This document shows, one piece after another, positions 16,262 through 25,188 of a stretch of DNA of 64,000 nucleotides. Below the pieces are notes generated by a model that saw only the letters and a list, made by a program, of their open reading frames with translations, had not been told where the DNA came from and did not search any database. This DNA comes from Pseudomonas grimontii (GTDB taxonomy: Bacteria; Pseudomonadota; Gammaproteobacteria; Pseudomonadales; Pseudomonadaceae), in contig NZ_VFES01000009.1 in assembly GCF_007858185.1 (NCBI RefSeq), positions 1-64,000 of the forward strand, given 5' to 3'. The position numbers were made by a program, and so were the translations under genes. How positions within the stretch are numbered: position 1 is the stretch's first letter; each line of letters starts with the position of its first letter.

Positions 16262-18709
16262 ATGCTGTTGTTGTGGATACTGGTTCTGGTGGTCGGCATT
16301 GCCTACCTTGCACATCGCCGCGTCGCCCCCCTGCCCGCCCTGGGTGTGGTCGCCGTTTACCTGCTGGCGATGGGCGCCTGGAGCCACGCACCGGGTTGGC
16401 TGCTGTTGATTTTCTGGGTGTTGATCGCTGTAGTGGCCGCGCCCCTGCTGTTGCCGGACCTGCGCCGCCAATACTTCAGCAAGCCGCTGTTCAGCTGGTT
16501 TCAGAAAGTTCTGCCGCCGATGTCCGAGACCGAACGCGATGCCATCGACGCCGGCACCGTTTGGTGGGATGGCGAACTGTTCAGCGGTCGCCCCGACTGG
16601 GACAAGTTGCTGGCCTATCCCAAGGCCCAACTGACCGAAGAAGAACAGGCATTTATCGACGGCCCCACCGAAGAACTCTGCGCCATGGTCAGCGACTGGG
16701 AAATCGGCCAGGCCATGGACCTGCCGCCAGCCGCTTGGGACCACATCAAGACCCACGGTTTCTTCGCCCTGATCATTCCCAAGGAATATGGCGGCAAAGG
16801 TTTCTCTGCTTATGCCCACTCCCAGGTCGCGATGAAACTCGCGACCCGCAGCGGCGACCTGGCCTCCACCGTGATGGTGCCCAACTCCCTCGGCCCGGCC
16901 GAACTGCTGCTGCATTACGGCACCGACGAACAACGCAACCACTACCTGCCGCGCCTGGCGCGTGGCGATGACATCCCATGCTTCGCCCTCACCGGCCCGC
17001 TGGCCGGCTCCGATGCCGGCGCCATGCCTGACACCGGCGTGATCTGCAAAGGCGAATGGGAAGGCAAGGAAACCCTCGGCCTGCGCCTGAACTGGGAAAA
17101 ACGCTACATCACCCTTGGCCCGGTCGCGACCCTGCTGGGCCTGGCCTTCAAGGCCCACGACCCGGACCATCTGCTGGGTGAAGAAGAAGACCTGGGCATC
17201 AGCCTTGCGCTGATCCCTACCGACACCCCTGGAGTGGAAATCGGCCGTCGCCACCTGCCCCTCGGCGCCGCGTTCATGAACGGCCCGAACTCCGGCAAGG
17301 ACGTGTTCATCCCCCTGGAGTACCTCATCGGCGGCCAGGAAATGCTCGGCAAAGGCTGGATGATGCTGATGAACTGCCTGTCGGTCGGCCGTTCGATCTC
17401 CCTGCCCGCCGTGGGCACCGGCGCGGCCAAGTTCACCAGCCTGGTGACCGGCCAATATGCCCAGGTACGCGAACAGTTCAACGTACCGCTGTCGGCGTTC
17501 GAAGGTATCCAGGAAGCCCTGGCCCGCATCGGCGGCAACGCCTGGCTGATGGACAGCGCGCGCATGCTCACCGCCAACGCCGTGGACCTTGGCGAAAAAC
17601 CCTCGGTGCTGTCGGCGATCCTCAAGTACCACCTGACCGAACGCGGCCGCGAGTGCATCAGCCACGCCATGGACGTGCACGGCGGCAAGGGCATCATCAT
17701 GGGCCCGAACAACTACCTGGGCCGCAGCTGGCAGGGCGCGCCGATCTTCATCACCGTGGAAGGCGCGAATATCCTCTCGCGCAACCTGATGATCTTCGGC
17801 CAGGGTGCCATCCGCTGCCATCCGTTCGTGCTCAAGGAAATGGCGTTGGCCGGTCGCGAAGACCATGACCAAGCGCTGAAGGAATTTGACGGGCTGCTGA
17901 TGCAACACATCGGCTTTGCCGTGAGCAACGCCGCCAGCACCCTGGTGCTGAACCTCGGCGTTGGGCATTTCGAGAAGGCCCCGGGCAACCGTTTGAGCCA
18001 GGGTTATTTCCGCGCATTGAACCGGCAGGCTGCTGCGTTCGCGCTGCTCGCCGACCTGAGCATGATGCTGCTGGGCGGCGAGTTGAAACGCCGCGAACGC
18101 CTGTCGGCACGCCTCGGTGATGTGCTCAGCCACATGTACCTGGCCTCGGCGGCGCTGAAGCGTTATCACGACCTGGATTCGCCGGATCATCTGGAACCGC
18201 TGTTCGCCTGGGCCATGGAAGAAAGCCTCGGCGAGTCCGAGCGCGCGCTGGATGAACTGCTGAGCAACTTCCCGAATAAAGTGCTGGGTTGCCTGCTGCG
18301 GGTGATTGTGTTCCCGTTCGGGCGTCGCCACACCGGCCCTTCCGATGCGCTGGACGCCGAAGTAGCTGCGGTGATTGGCCGCGCCAAAGGCGACCCGACC
18401 CTGGAAGAATTGCTCGCGGGCTGCTACCGCCCGCAATCGGCAGAAGATCCGGTGGGCGCGCTACAACATGCCTACGACCTGCTGGGTGCCAGCCACCCGC
18501 TGCAGAAAAAACTGCATGCCGCGCTCAAAAGCGGCCAGGTCAAACCGACTGCCGGCGAGCATGCCATCGACGCCGCGCTGCATGCCGGTGTGCTGCAACC
18601 GGCGGAAGCGCAAACCCTGCGTGACGCCGAAGCGGCACGGCGCAAGGTGATCGATGTGGATGATTTCAGCAAGGAAGAGCTGGTACACACCGAGGGTAAA
18701 GTCCGCTGA
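16262..18709 (+). CDS. fadE: Acyl-CoA dehydrogenase FadE
   Basis: 815 residues, matching the E. coli FadE length (814). FAD enzyme that makes the first double bond of fatty acyl-CoA in beta-oxidation. Two N-terminal membrane helices (1-25 and 30-65) anchor it; the dehydrogenase core follows (about 130-500) with FALTGPLAGSDAGAM (substrate loop), and a long C-terminal domain specific to the FadE type. Start ATG 16262 is favoured over TTG 16256 because GGAGGA is 7 bases upstream of it. Followed by a large palindrome. Probable counterpart of PA2815. Confidence 0.93.
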   Translation: MLLLWILVLVVGIAYLAHRRVAPLPALGVVAVYLLAMGAWSHAPGWLLLIFWVLIAVVAAPLLLPDLRRQYFSKPLFSWFQKVLPPMSETERDAIDAGTVWWDGELFSGRPDWDKLLAYPKAQLTEEEQAFIDGPTEELCAMVSDWEIGQAMDLPPAAWDHIKTHGFFALIIPKEYGGKGFSAYAHSQVAMKLATRSGDLASTVMVPNSLGPAELLLHYGTDEQRNHYLPRLARGDDIPCFALTGPLAGSDAGAMPDTGVICKGEWEGKETLGLRLNWEKRYITLGPVATLLGLAFKAHDPDHLLGEEEDLGISLALIPTDTPGVEIGRRHLPLGAAFMNGPNSGKDVFIPLEYLIGGQEMLGKGWMMLMNCLSVGRSISLPAVGTGAAKFTSLVTGQYAQVREQFNVPLSAFEGIQEALARIGGNAWLMDSARMLTANAVDLGEKPSVLSAILKYHLTERGRECISHAMDVHGGKGIIMGPNNYLGRSWQGAPIFITVEGANILSRNLMIFGQGAIRCHPFVLKEMALAGREDHDQALKEFDGLLMQHIGFAVSNAASTLVLNLGVGHFEKAPGNRLSQGYFRALNRQAAAFALLADLSMMLLGGELKRRERLSARLGDVLSHMYLASAALKRYHDLDSPDHLEPLFAWAMEESLGESERALDELLSNFPNKVLGCLLRVIVFPFGRRHTGPSDALDAEVAAVIGRAKGDPTLEELLAGCYRPQSAEDPVGALQHAYDLLGASHPLQKKLHAALKSGQVKPTAGEHAIDAALHAGVLQPAEAQTLRDAEAARRKVIDVDDFSKEELVHTEGKVR

Positions 18710-18724
18710 GTTGAGCGGTCATAT

Positions 18725-18879
18725 AAAAACGGGCAAAGTGCCCTGCCTCACAAATACTGATCCGTTTTGACGGCGTCTGTTGTCGCCATGCTGCGTTGCC
18801 TGACAACAACAGCCACTCGTCAAAACGAATCGTATTTGTGAGGCAGGGCACCGAGGCATATACTCTCGCGCCCGTTTTT
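18725..18879. repeat. Large imperfect palindrome after fadE
   Basis: Arms at 18738-18772 and 18818-18851 are inverted copies over 34-35 bp, with 30 paired positions in two blocks (20 and 10 bp). The 45-bp centre holds a nested dyad (TGTTGTC at 18778-18784, GACAACA at 18802-18808), and AAAAACGGGC / GCCCGTTTTT (18725-18734 and 18870-18879) extend the symmetry outwards. It fills the space between fadE and the PA2817-family gene, and may be a terminator, a MITE or both. Confidence 0.9.
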
Positions 18880-18898
18880 GCTTTAGAGGACTTATCTC

Positions 18899-19306
18899 GT
18901 GTCCAACGTCGTTGCCGATCATCTCGTCTTGCTCGACCACCTGCGCAGCATCCTGGTTGCCGTCGGCGAAGCCGAACAGGTGCCCGAGGAAAGCCACACC
19001 CTGTTTCTGGAGCGCTTCGACGAACTGCGCGCCCTGCTGCCGATCGACCCGATCGAAAGCCAGTACCTGGGCCAGGACCTGATGAGCCAGGTCATCCTGC
19101 GCTACCCGCAGATCGCCCACCTGGTGCCCCGCGACCTGCTGTGGTTCTTCGGCGGCGATTGCCTGCACTTCATGCCCGATGAAGAGCTGGATCTGTACCA
19201 GGCCTTGGAAGAGCGTCGCTTTGAAGCCGAACAGAACGAGGAGCCGTTCGACTGGAACCAGGAGAAGCAACTGCTGGCCATGCCTCAAGACCAAAGCAAA
19301 CACTGA
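18899..19306 (+). CDS. PA2817-family protein, unknown function
   Basis: 135 residues from a GTG start at 18899; AGAGGA lies 8 bases before it. The protein is small, acidic and mostly helical with no signal peptide, membrane helix or metal-site motif. DQSKH is the C-terminal end and LVPRDLLWFFGGDCLHFMPDEELDLYQAL is the most distinctive stretch. I recall this as a conserved Pseudomonas family named after PA2817; it follows fadE here as PA2816/PA2817 follow PA2815. Function not known. Confidence 0.8.
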   Translation: MSNVVADHLVLLDHLRSILVAVGEAEQVPEESHTLFLERFDELRALLPIDPIESQYLGQDLMSQVILRYPQIAHLVPRDLLWFFGGDCLHFMPDEELDLYQALEERRFEAEQNEEPFDWNQEKQLLAMPQDQSKH

Positions 19307-19329
19307 TCTTTCGAGACACTGCACAACTG

Positions 19330-19364
19330 AATATGGGAGGGAGCAGGCCCTCCTCCCACATTTT
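19330..19364. repeat. Diverged REP hairpin
   Basis: TGGGAGGG and CCCTCCTCCCA around a short loop, a degraded GI-type REP between convergent genes; may also terminate transcription. Confidence 0.65.
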
Positions 19365-19375
19365 CGACGGCGCGC

Positions 19376-20308
19376 CTATCGACGGCGCAATGTCGGCTCC
19401 CTCGCCATGCACTCCACCAGATAATCGATAAACACCCGCAGCTTCGGCGGCAGGTAACGCGTGGGCGAATGCAACAGCCACGCCTCGCCGTGGTAGGACG
19501 CAATAAAATCCCACGCGGGCAACACCTGTACCAACCGCCCCTCCTCCAACGCATGCCGCGCAGTGAAATACGGCAAGCTGCCAATTCCCACGTGCTGCAA
19601 CACCGCATCCAGCCGTACACCGGTGTGGTTCGCGGCATAACGTCCACGCACGCCGACCGTCACCGCCTTGCCACCGTGACGGAATTTCCAGCGCGAGTCA
19701 CCCGGAGTTTCCCCCAAGTAGATACAACTGTGCTCCAGCAAATCATGGGGATGACTCGGCGCGCCATGCTCGGCCAGGTACTGCGGTGTCGCGCACAGCA
19801 AGTGCTCGATGGGCAATAGCTGTCGCCCGACCAGCCCCGGTGGCGGACTGTCGGTGATGCGGATGCTCAGGTCTACATTGTCGTCGATCAGGTCTACATG
19901 CCGGTCTTCAAGAATCAGCTGCACATCCACCTTGGGATAACGCCGCAGAAACTCCGGCATATGCGGGTGCACCACAAACCGCCCCACCGCCTTGGGCACA
20001 CTGACTCGCACCAGGCCCTCGGCGTCGTGGGTGAACTGGCCACTGATCTCCATCACGGAGCGCGCTGCATTAACCATCTCCTGGCAGCGCTTGAAGACCT
20101 CCTCACCGCCTTCACTCAGGCGCAATTTGCGCGTAGTGCGTTGCAGCAAACGGGTAGCCAGGGCCTTTTCCAGACGCGAAATACTGCGGCTTACCGCCGA
20201 CGGCGAAACGCTCAACTGTCGCGCCGCTTCGGAGAAACTCCCGGTCTCTACTACCTTGACGAAAATCGCCATTTCACCCAGTAGCGGCAAAGGAAGATTG
20301 ATGCTCAT
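19376..20308 (-). CDS. LysR-family transcriptional regulator
   Basis: 310 residues from ATG 20308; the frame starts at 20323 (five residues longer), and neither site has a strong ribosome motif. Residues about 10-70 form the LysR winged helix-turn-helix (FSEAARQLSVSPSAVSRSISRLEKAL), followed by the substrate-binding domain (about 95-300). Divergent from the AlaX gene, which is the likely target or simply a neighbour. The inducer is unknown. Confidence 0.9.
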   Translation of the reverse strand: MSINLPLPLLGEMAIFVKVVETGSFSEAARQLSVSPSAVSRSISRLEKALATRLLQRTTRKLRLSEGGEEVFKRCQEMVNAARSVMEISGQFTHDAEGLVRVSVPKAVGRFVVHPHMPEFLRRYPKVDVQLILEDRHVDLIDDNVDLSIRITDSPPPGLVGRQLLPIEHLLCATPQYLAEHGAPSHPHDLLEHSCIYLGETPGDSRWKFRHGGKAVTVGVRGRYAANHTGVRLDAVLQHVGIGSLPYFTARHALEEGRLVQVLPAWDFIASYHGEAWLLHSPTRYLPPKLRVFIDYLVECMAREPTLRRR

Positions 20309-20397
20309 GACGCACAGGTCCATTGATATTTGAGCGGATTATCACCCATCCAAGCACTATTTATACTGCCCACAGAGCCCTGATGCGGATGTAGAAA

Positions 20398-21057
20398 ATG
20401 ACCGAGCGCCTGTTTTTCACCCACGATCACCTCACTGCCGAGCTTGAAGTGCTGAGCTGCACCCCCTGCGAGGGCCAGTTTGCGGTCGTTTTGCAGTCGA
20501 CGATTTTCCATCCCCAAGGCGGTGGTCAGCCGTTCGATACTGGCTGGCTAGGCGATAGCCAGGTGCTGCGAGTCACCCAGGAAACTGATCGCGTGGTCCA
20601 CTATGTCAACCAACCTGTGGAACCGGGCCCAATCACCGCGCGGGTCGACGAAGCACGCCGCGCCCTGCACACCCGCCTGCATTCCGCCGGGCATTTGATC
20701 GGCAATGCCGGCGAAACCCTGGGCTGGATGCCGATCAAGGCGCACCACTGGCCAGGTGAGGGCAAGATCACGTTTATCCGTGGCGAAACCGCACAAGCCA
20801 TGGACGCCGAGATCATCCAACAGCAAATCAACCAATGGATCGCCGCCGACTATCCGCGCCATATGACCCTGGAAGACGGCACCCGCGAAGTGGGCTTCGG
20901 TGATCTGCCCTCCTACGCTTGTGGCGGCACCCATGTACAAACGCTGAGCGAGTTGGGCCAGGTAACGATACTGGCGCTTTCGGAGAAAAAGGGCGCGTTG
21001 TCGGTGCGTTACAGCCTGGACTCGACCGCAGCGTTGAGGGTGCTATCGAGTTTTTAG
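20398..21057 (+). CDS. Trans-acting alanyl-tRNA editing protein (AlaX)
   Basis: 219 residues. Zinc-dependent hydrolase that removes mischarged Ser or Gly from tRNA-Ala, free-standing version of the AlaRS editing domain. Ligands: HTRLH (His91, His95) and CGGTH (Cys175, His179), a full set. PQGGGQPFD is the N-terminal AlaX motif; the protein lacks the aminoacylation domain and the C-Ala domain, so it is a short-type AlaX. Start ATG 20398 directly follows an AT-poor leader, no clear ribosome site. Separated from the divergent LysR gene by ~90 bp. Confidence 0.93.
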   Translation: MTERLFFTHDHLTAELEVLSCTPCEGQFAVVLQSTIFHPQGGGQPFDTGWLGDSQVLRVTQETDRVVHYVNQPVEPGPITARVDEARRALHTRLHSAGHLIGNAGETLGWMPIKAHHWPGEGKITFIRGETAQAMDAEIIQQQINQWIAADYPRHMTLEDGTREVGFGDLPSYACGGTHVQTLSELGQVTILALSEKKGALSVRYSLDSTAALRVLSSF

Positions 21058-21171
21058 ATAAGCCTCCCAGCGGTCTCCCGGGCACACCTTGGCAGTGGTA
21101 GTGTGTCGAAATATTTCTGACATATTGATCAGAAATCTCCTACTTCCCTTTGCAAAGGAATGCCCCTAGCC

Positions 21172-22911
21172 ATGCACTTTCGACTCAAGCATTTAACGGC
21201 TGCCACCCTGTTCGCGGTCGGCCTTTCGGTGATAACCACGCCGGCCTTTGCCAACATCACCCCAGAGCAAAGCACGGCGATTCTGAAGAGTTTCAGCGAA
21301 ACGTCGGTCACTGATTTCCGGGGTTTCCTCGGCACACTCGCCAAGGGAGAGCTGGGCAAGGCCGACGACGTAGGCCCGGCGATCGGTGCCTTCCTCGATA
21401 ACAAAACCCTGACCGCCGACCAGCAGAACGAGATCCATCGCCTGCTGGGTATTTACACCCGAGTGAAATACGGCAAGGCCGCCCTCGACACCCTGCGCGA
21501 ACTGGTGGAAATCCCGACCTTCAACGTGGACGGCATGCCGCAGTACAAAAACCCGGAATTCATCCGGATTGCCGACAAGATCCAGGCCCTGGCCAAGACC
21601 TTCAACCTGAACTTCCGTAACGTCGACAACCGCGTGTACGAAATTTCCCTGGAAGGCAGCGGCGACGAAGTGGTGGGCATCCACGCCCATGCCGACGTGG
21701 TGCCGGTGACACCGGAAAACTGGGTGTTGAAGGATGGCACCAAGCTCGACCCGTTCAAGGTCACGCTGATCGGCGACCGCATGTATGGCCGGGGCACCGA
21801 GGATGACAAAAACGGCATCGTGGTGGCGATGTACGCCATGAAGGTGATCAAGGAAGAAAAGTTGCCGCTGGCACGCAATTTCAAGCTGCTGGTGGACACC
21901 ACCGAAGAAACCTCCGGCGACGCGATCCCCTATTACTTCGAACGCAACCCGACGCCGCAGTACAACCTGGCGCTGGATGGTGGCTACCCGGTGGTGATTG
22001 CCGAAAAAGGTTATGGCACTGTCATGGCCACCTTCCCGCGCCGCAAGGGGCAAGGCAAAGGCGCCGAAATCATCGCGATGACCGGCGGCATGGCCACCAA
22101 CCAGATTCCATCGGCCTCAGTCGCCACGCTTGTCAGCGATAAGCCCGCCGAATTGGCAGCCAGCCTGCAAAAAGCCGGCAGCGAATACGCCAAGCGCAAC
22201 GGTGGCGATTTTGACGTCACGGCCAAGGTTGACGGTAAGAACGTCAAACTGACGGTCACCGGTGTGTCGGCGCACTCTTCCGAGCCGCAATCCGGTATCA
22301 ACCCGGTAGCGCGCATGCTGGAGCTGATCCACAGCGTCGACGGTAAGATCACCCTCAAGCACAACCACATCACCGACGCTGCGCAGTATGCCGCCGACAA
22401 CTGGGGCCTGGATTACCTGGGCGGCAAATTGGGCGTGGGCTTCTCCGATGAATTCATGGGGCCGCTGACCACCTCGCTGACCTTTGTCGGGCTGGATGAC
22501 AAGGCCTTCAAGCTGGCGGTGAACCTGCGTGTGCCGAAGGGCAAGTCGCCGGAGAAACTCCAGGCCGAGATCGCCGACAAGCTGAGCGCCTGGGACAAAA
22601 AAACCAAGGTCAAGGTGGACTTCACCTACTCGGTCGCCGAACCGATGTTCCGCAACCCGGAAGGTGAATGGGTGAAGGCATTGCTGGCCGTAGCCAGTGA
22701 AAACCTGGGCATGGAGCACAAATTCGGTACATCCGCCGGCGCGACCTCAGTGCATGAGCTGCCCAATGGCGTGCAATTCGGCCTGGCGCGTCCGGAAGTG
22801 AAATACACCGGGCACACCGACAATGAGTTCAAGACGGTTGACCAGTTCTTGCTGGACCTGCAGATCGTTACCGAAATGATGGGCCGTATCGGACAGTTGC
22901 CGACGCTCTGA
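21172..22911 (+). CDS. M20-family dipeptidase, secreted
   Basis: About 579 residues from ATG 21172; an earlier ATG at 21160 sits directly against AAGGA and is a poorer start. The first ~27 residues are a signal peptide (AATLFAVGLSVITTPAFA), so the enzyme acts in the periplasm. Metal-binding motifs GIHAHADVVP, YGRGTEDDKNG and TTEETSG, and the C-terminal His in KYTGHTDNEF, are those of di-zinc M20 peptidases (PepV/carnosinase-like). The family releases amino acids from dipeptides. A strong terminator follows. Confidence 0.88.
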   Translation: MHFRLKHLTAATLFAVGLSVITTPAFANITPEQSTAILKSFSETSVTDFRGFLGTLAKGELGKADDVGPAIGAFLDNKTLTADQQNEIHRLLGIYTRVKYGKAALDTLRELVEIPTFNVDGMPQYKNPEFIRIADKIQALAKTFNLNFRNVDNRVYEISLEGSGDEVVGIHAHADVVPVTPENWVLKDGTKLDPFKVTLIGDRMYGRGTEDDKNGIVVAMYAMKVIKEEKLPLARNFKLLVDTTEETSGDAIPYYFERNPTPQYNLALDGGYPVVIAEKGYGTVMATFPRRKGQGKGAEIIAMTGGMATNQIPSASVATLVSDKPAELAASLQKAGSEYAKRNGGDFDVTAKVDGKNVKLTVTGVSAHSSEPQSGINPVARMLELIHSVDGKITLKHNHITDAAQYAADNWGLDYLGGKLGVGFSDEFMGPLTTSLTFVGLDDKAFKLAVNLRVPKGKSPEKLQAEIADKLSAWDKKTKVKVDFTYSVAEPMFRNPEGEWVKALLAVASENLGMEHKFGTSAGATSVHELPNGVQFGLARPEVKYTGHTDNEFKTVDQFLLDLQIVTEMMGRIGQLPTL

Positions 22912-22957
22912 CAGAGGTTCGAACCCGCTACAGGCCAGCAATAGATAGCGCATGCAA

Positions 22958-22985
22958 AAGCGCCGATCAGCATTGATCGGCGCTT
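22958..22985. terminator. Bidirectional terminator between dipeptidase and gltS
   Basis: 12-bp perfect stem AAGCGCCGATCA/TGATCGGCGCTT with a GCAT loop and A/T tracts on both sides. A near-copy of this hairpin ends the tRNA-Gly/Glu operon on the far side of gltS (24376-24406). Confidence 0.85.
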
Positions 22986-23004
22986 GCGTTGATAGACAAA
23001 AAAC

Positions 23005-24216
23005 TCAACCTGCCACGCCAAGGAACGGCAACGCCAAGTACAACTTGATCACCACCGCATTGGTGATATCGATGAAAAACGCCCCCACCATTGGCACCAC
23101 CAGAAACGCAATCTGCGACGGGCCGAAGCGTTGAGTCACTGCTTGCATATTGGCAATGGCCGTTGGTGTGGCGCCGAGCCCGAAACCGCAATGCCCTGCC
23201 GCCAACACCGCCGCATCATAGTTGCTGCCCATGACCCGGAACGTGACGAAAATCGCGAACAACGCCATCAACAACGCCTGCGCGGCCAACAGGATCACTA
23301 TCGGCAGTGCCAGTGCCGCCAGGTCCCAGAGCTTGAGCGACATTAGGGCAATGGCCAGGAACAACGACAAGCTGACGTTGCCCAGCAGCGATACTTCACG
23401 CTCGAACACCTGATGCCAGCCCAGCGCCGACAACCCGTTACGCAGCACTACACCGATAAACAGCACGCACACAAAGGTGGGCAATTCGAACGCCGTACCT
23501 TCAAGAAAACCATTGAGCAAAGTGCCGACCTGCAGGCTGATCGCGAGGAGTGCCAGGGTCTCGATAAAAGAGAATGAAGTGATCAAGCGTTCCTGATGCG
23601 GCTGCTCGAAGCCCCTGGCCAAGCGCGGTTGCGGGTGCTCCAGGCATGGCGTCTGGACACGTTTGATGAGCAAGCGCGCGACCGGCCCGCCAATCAAGCC
23701 GCCGAGGACCAAACCGAAGGTCGCCGAAGCGATGGCCAGTTCGGAGGCGGAGGCGACAGCATATTTTTCGCTGAACACCGAGCCCCACGCAGCCCCAGTG
23801 CCGTGGCCACCCGACAATGTCACGGAGCCAGCAAGCAAGCCCATCAGAGGGTCAAGTCCCAACGCCGTGGCCAACGCAATACCCATGGCGTTCTGCACCA
23901 CCAACAGTGCGGTGACGACCAGCAGGAAAATACCCAGGATGCGTCCGCCTTTCTTCAGGTTGGCGAAGTCCGCATTCAGTCCAATGGTGGCAAAAAATGC
24001 CAGCATCAACGGGGCTTGCAACGAAGGGTCGAACCGCACTTCGATATCAGCCAGCCCGCGCAACGCCAGCAGCAGCACGGCAACCAATAAACCGCCGGCC
24101 ACCGGTTCAGGAATGTTGTAAGTGCGCAAAAAGCTGATTCGCGCGACCAACCCGCGCCCCAGTAAAAGAACCAGTGACGCGGCGACCAGGGTGGAATAGA
24201 AATCGAGTTCAAGCAT
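23005..24216 (-). CDS. gltS: Sodium/glutamate symporter GltS
   Basis: 403 residues, about ten to twelve membrane segments in two inverted halves. The two re-entrant loops carry SGGHGTGAAWG in the first half and GHCGFGLGATPTAIANM in the second, which form the substrate/sodium site of GltS. Takes up L-glutamate with sodium. The ORF starts MLELDFYST, the same opening as in other GltS proteins. Lies between two nearly identical hairpin terminators. Confidence 0.95.
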   Translation of the reverse strand: MLELDFYSTLVAASLVLLLGRGLVARISFLRTYNIPEPVAGGLLVAVLLLALRGLADIEVRFDPSLQAPLMLAFFATIGLNADFANLKKGGRILGIFLLVVTALLVVQNAMGIALATALGLDPLMGLLAGSVTLSGGHGTGAAWGSVFSEKYAVASASELAIASATFGLVLGGLIGGPVARLLIKRVQTPCLEHPQPRLARGFEQPHQERLITSFSFIETLALLAISLQVGTLLNGFLEGTAFELPTFVCVLFIGVVLRNGLSALGWHQVFEREVSLLGNVSLSLFLAIALMSLKLWDLAALALPIVILLAAQALLMALFAIFVTFRVMGSNYDAAVLAAGHCGFGLGATPTAIANMQAVTQRFGPSQIAFLVVPMVGAFFIDITNAVVIKLYLALPFLGVAG

Positions 24217-24375
24217 CTAGGCAGCTCTCTGGAGTGGGCCGGGAAATCGGACACGCCAGAGTAAAGATCGCGAAACCTATACGCACCAACCTCACGCCAA
24301 CTACAGATAAGTCCTGCAAAACGCACAACATGTCCTACAAAACAGGTGTGCATCATCGAAAAAACAGCACGAACA

Positions 24376-24406
24376 AAAACGCCGATCATCACTGATCGGC
24401 GTTTTT
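24376..24406 (-). terminator. Terminator of the Glu/Gly tRNA operon
   Basis: AAAAACGCCGATCA/TGATCGGCGTTTTT with a TCAC loop, immediately after tRNA-Gly copy 1 on the minus strand. Confidence 0.85.
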
Positions 24407-24414
24407 GTTAAATA

Positions 24415-24490
<76 letters not shown>

Positions 24491-24493
24491 AAA

Positions 24494-24569
24494 TGGCGTC
24501 CCCTAGGGGACTCGAACCCCTGTTACCGCCGTGAAAGGGCGGTGTCCTAGGCCACTAGACGAAGGGGAC
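24494..24569 (-). tRNA. tRNA-Glu (TTC), copy 1
   Basis: 76 nt with encoded CCA; acceptor GTCCCCT/AGGGGAC, anticodon TTC in loop CTTTCAC. Only 3 bases from tRNA-Gly copy 1. Confidence 0.97.
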
Positions 24570-24674
24570 ACGCTACTGAAACACATGGTGTGTATTTCAG
24601 TGCCCAGAGGCCTCATCCGAAGACTTGGTCCTGGTTTCACTCAGTGCCGCCCGAAAGCCACACTGCTTGTAAAT

Positions 24675-24750
<76 letters not shown>

Positions 24751-24753
24751 ATA

Positions 24754-24829
24754 TGGCGTCCCCTAGGGGACTCGAACCCCTGTTACCGCCGTGAAAGGGC
24801 GGTGTCCTAGGCCACTAGACGAAGGGGAC
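24754..24829 (-). tRNA. tRNA-Glu (TTC), copy 2
   Basis: 76 nt, identical to copy 1, with encoded CCA. First tRNA behind the promoter at 24892-24920. Confidence 0.97.
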
Positions 24830-24891
24830 ACACGTACAACATTCACTCCCTACCGCGTTTCGCTGTGTGCTTTACGCTGTAAGTGGCGCGC

Positions 24892-24920
24892 ATTCTATGG
24901 ATGGATTGAAAGGTCGTCAA
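24892..24920 (-). promoter_or_regulatory. Sigma70 promoter of the Glu-Gly-Glu-Gly tRNA operon
   Basis: On the minus strand TTGACG (-35), exactly 17 bp, TAGAAT (-10), then GCGCGCC, a GC-rich discriminator typical of stable-RNA promoters subject to stringent control. Confidence 0.82.
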
Positions 24921-25188
24921 CCCCCAAGGATAAATTTATTTAAATCAATGACTTCGCCCGCGTTTACCGGCCTGCGCGGGCATTCTGCCCGTCCAGGCCT
25001 TGACGCCTATATTCTGGCGCCCGACAAGACGCTATAGTTCACTCCAGCAAATGATGGCAATGTGCAGCTATGCAGGGAACGCCTACCTATATAGAAGAAA
25101 CTACCTGGGTAACTGGTCGATCAGTCCTATCCGTCGACAAGCCCAGTCACTACACTCCACTGTAAACCCTATCAAAGAGGTCACACCG

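Noticed and set aside
15399..16391. Long form of the transglutaminase-like gene starting at 16391
   Set aside because: The N-terminal extension lies in the fadE promoter and coding start, looks like shadow sequence, and a better ribosome site precedes 16058.
16088..18436. 782-codon leftward open frame inside fadE
   Set aside because: High-GC antisense shadow; the plus strand carries intact FadE motifs.
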